From Sulfitobacter sp. SK012 (GTDB lineage Bacteria > Pseudomonadota > Alphaproteobacteria > Rhodobacterales > Rhodobacteraceae), in contig NZ_CP025804.1 in assembly GCF_003352085.1 (NCBI RefSeq), positions 2,976,001 through 3,040,000 of the forward strand: a DNA stretch of 64,000 nucleotides, written 5' to 3'. Positions 63,276 to 64,000 of the stretch are shown piece by piece. Under the pieces are notes generated by a model. It was not told the DNA's origin. It saw only the letters and a program-made list of their open reading frames with translations, and searched no databases. Position 1 is the first letter of the stretch. Each line of letters begins with the position of its first letter. The translations under genes were made by a program, and so were the position numbers.

Positions 63276-64000
63276 ATGGCCGAACAATCCGTGCGCCTAG
63301 GTGTCGATATCGGCGGGACGTTTACAGACGTTGTGGTCGAAGTTGGCGCGATGTCGTTTTCAACCAAAGTGCTGACCACCTATGTCGCTCCGGAAAACGC
63401 GATTATCGATGGCATGCGGCAAGTCTGCGACAAGGCTGGGATCACCCCGTCCAAGATTGATCAGATTTTTCATGGGACCACCCTTGCCACCAACGCTTTG
63501 ATCGAGCGGCGCGGCGCTAAAACGGCGCTGATCACGACCGAAGGGTTTCGTGACGTGATCGAGATGCGCACTGAATCCCGGTTTGAACAATATGATCTGA
63601 ACCTCAGCCTGCCAGAGCCATTGCTGCCGCGCCAAATGCGCTACACGGTGCCGGGCCGAATGGATGCCAGTGGCAACGAACTGCTGCCCCTGACCCGCGC
63701 AGACATCGAACCCATCGTCGAAAAGATCGCGGCGGCAGGATACGAGAGCGTCGCTGTCGGGTTGATCCATTCCTACCTCAATGACGCGCATGAAAAGCTG
63801 GTTGGTGACGTCTTGGCGGACATGATGCCGGATGCCATGGTGTCGCTGTCTTGCGAAGTGTCACCGCAGATGCGCGAATATGAGCGTTTCAACACTGTGG
63901 TCGCGAACGCCTATATCAAACCGATGATGAAATCCTATCTCGGCCGTCTTGAAGGGCGTTTGCGAGAAACAGGTGTGCGCTGCAAAATCTTTTTGATGCA
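63276..64000 (+). CDS. hyuA: Hydantoinase A / oxoprolinase-like protein, 5' part
   Basis: ATG at 63276 follows AGAGGT. The frame runs open past the window end, so 241 codons are visible. LGVDIGGTFTDVVVEVG is the phosphate-binding start of the ASKHA-fold hydantoinase A/oxoprolinase family. DQIFHGTTLATNALIERRGA and EVSPQMREYERFNTVVANAY are further family landmarks. These ATP-dependent enzymes open hydantoins or 5-oxoproline, and a B subunit normally follows. The substrate could be an N-methylhydantoin, but sequence does not decide. Confidence 0.88.
   Translation, partial: MAEQSVRLGVDIGGTFTDVVVEVGAMSFSTKVLTTYVAPENAIIDGMRQVCDKAGITPSKIDQIFHGTTLATNALIERRGAKTALITTEGFRDVIEMRTESRFEQYDLNLSLPEPLLPRQMRYTVPGRMDASGNELLPLTRADIEPIVEKIAAAGYESVAVGLIHSYLNDAHEKLVGDVLADMMPDAMVSLSCEVSPQMREYERFNTVVANAYIKPMMKSYLGRLEGRLRETGVRCKIFLM

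Overview
The window looks like the chromosome of a marine Roseobacter-group alphaproteobacterium (Rhodobacteraceae). The evidence is the gene content: TMAO uptake, trimethylamine monooxygenase, TMAO demethylase, dimethylamine monooxygenase, the N-methylglutamate pathway, ChoXWV and UgpBAEC, with moderate G+C and Shine-Dalgarno-led operons. No rRNA, tRNA, CRISPR array, prophage or intact insertion sequence was seen.

Layout. 1-5338 is an accessory left flank: the tail of a DUF1214-like protein, a patatin-like lipase with a membrane alpha/beta-hydrolase, a winged-helix/hydrolase fusion, a 61-residue protein and a hairpin-rich spacer. 5339-32252 is a methylated-amine block. TmoXVW imports TMAO. 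Tmm oxidises TMA to TMAO and Tdm cleaves TMAO to dimethylamine and formaldehyde. DmmDABC demethylates dimethylamine to methylamine. GmaS and MgsABC transfer the methylamine to glutamate as N-methylglutamate, and MgdABCD releases the last carbon as formaldehyde. An Amt transporter, a newly noted 56-residue membrane protein, a GlxA/AraC regulator and an XRE-cupin regulator lie inside the block. Two exported proteins are translationally coupled to tdm.

32264-48440 is mixed: a second GlxA/AraC regulator, a DUF6653 membrane protein, ribosomal protein bS21, a b-type-cytochrome-like membrane ferredoxin coupled to a MscS channel, RsmJ, a large ABC exporter whose ATPase motifs have all decayed and which carries a cyclic-nucleotide-binding domain, an orphan P450, a HlyD-type adaptor that probably starts at CTG, a hydrolase and RadC.

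48663-57053 is a second uptake region: choline (ChoXWV, split by an opposed gene) and glycerol-3-phosphate (UgpBAEC, behind a double palindrome). 57262-62896 holds an MFS exporter and two small operons. Each operon ends in a TetR gene and begins with a pair of palindromic operators. The window ends inside a hydantoinase A gene.

The methylamine pathway itself is known biology. The less described items are the 56-residue Amt-linked protein, the cysteine-free SoxD-like MgdB, the tdm-coupled exported proteins, the cytochrome-b/2Fe-2S/MscS operon and the inactive ABC-cNMP protein.
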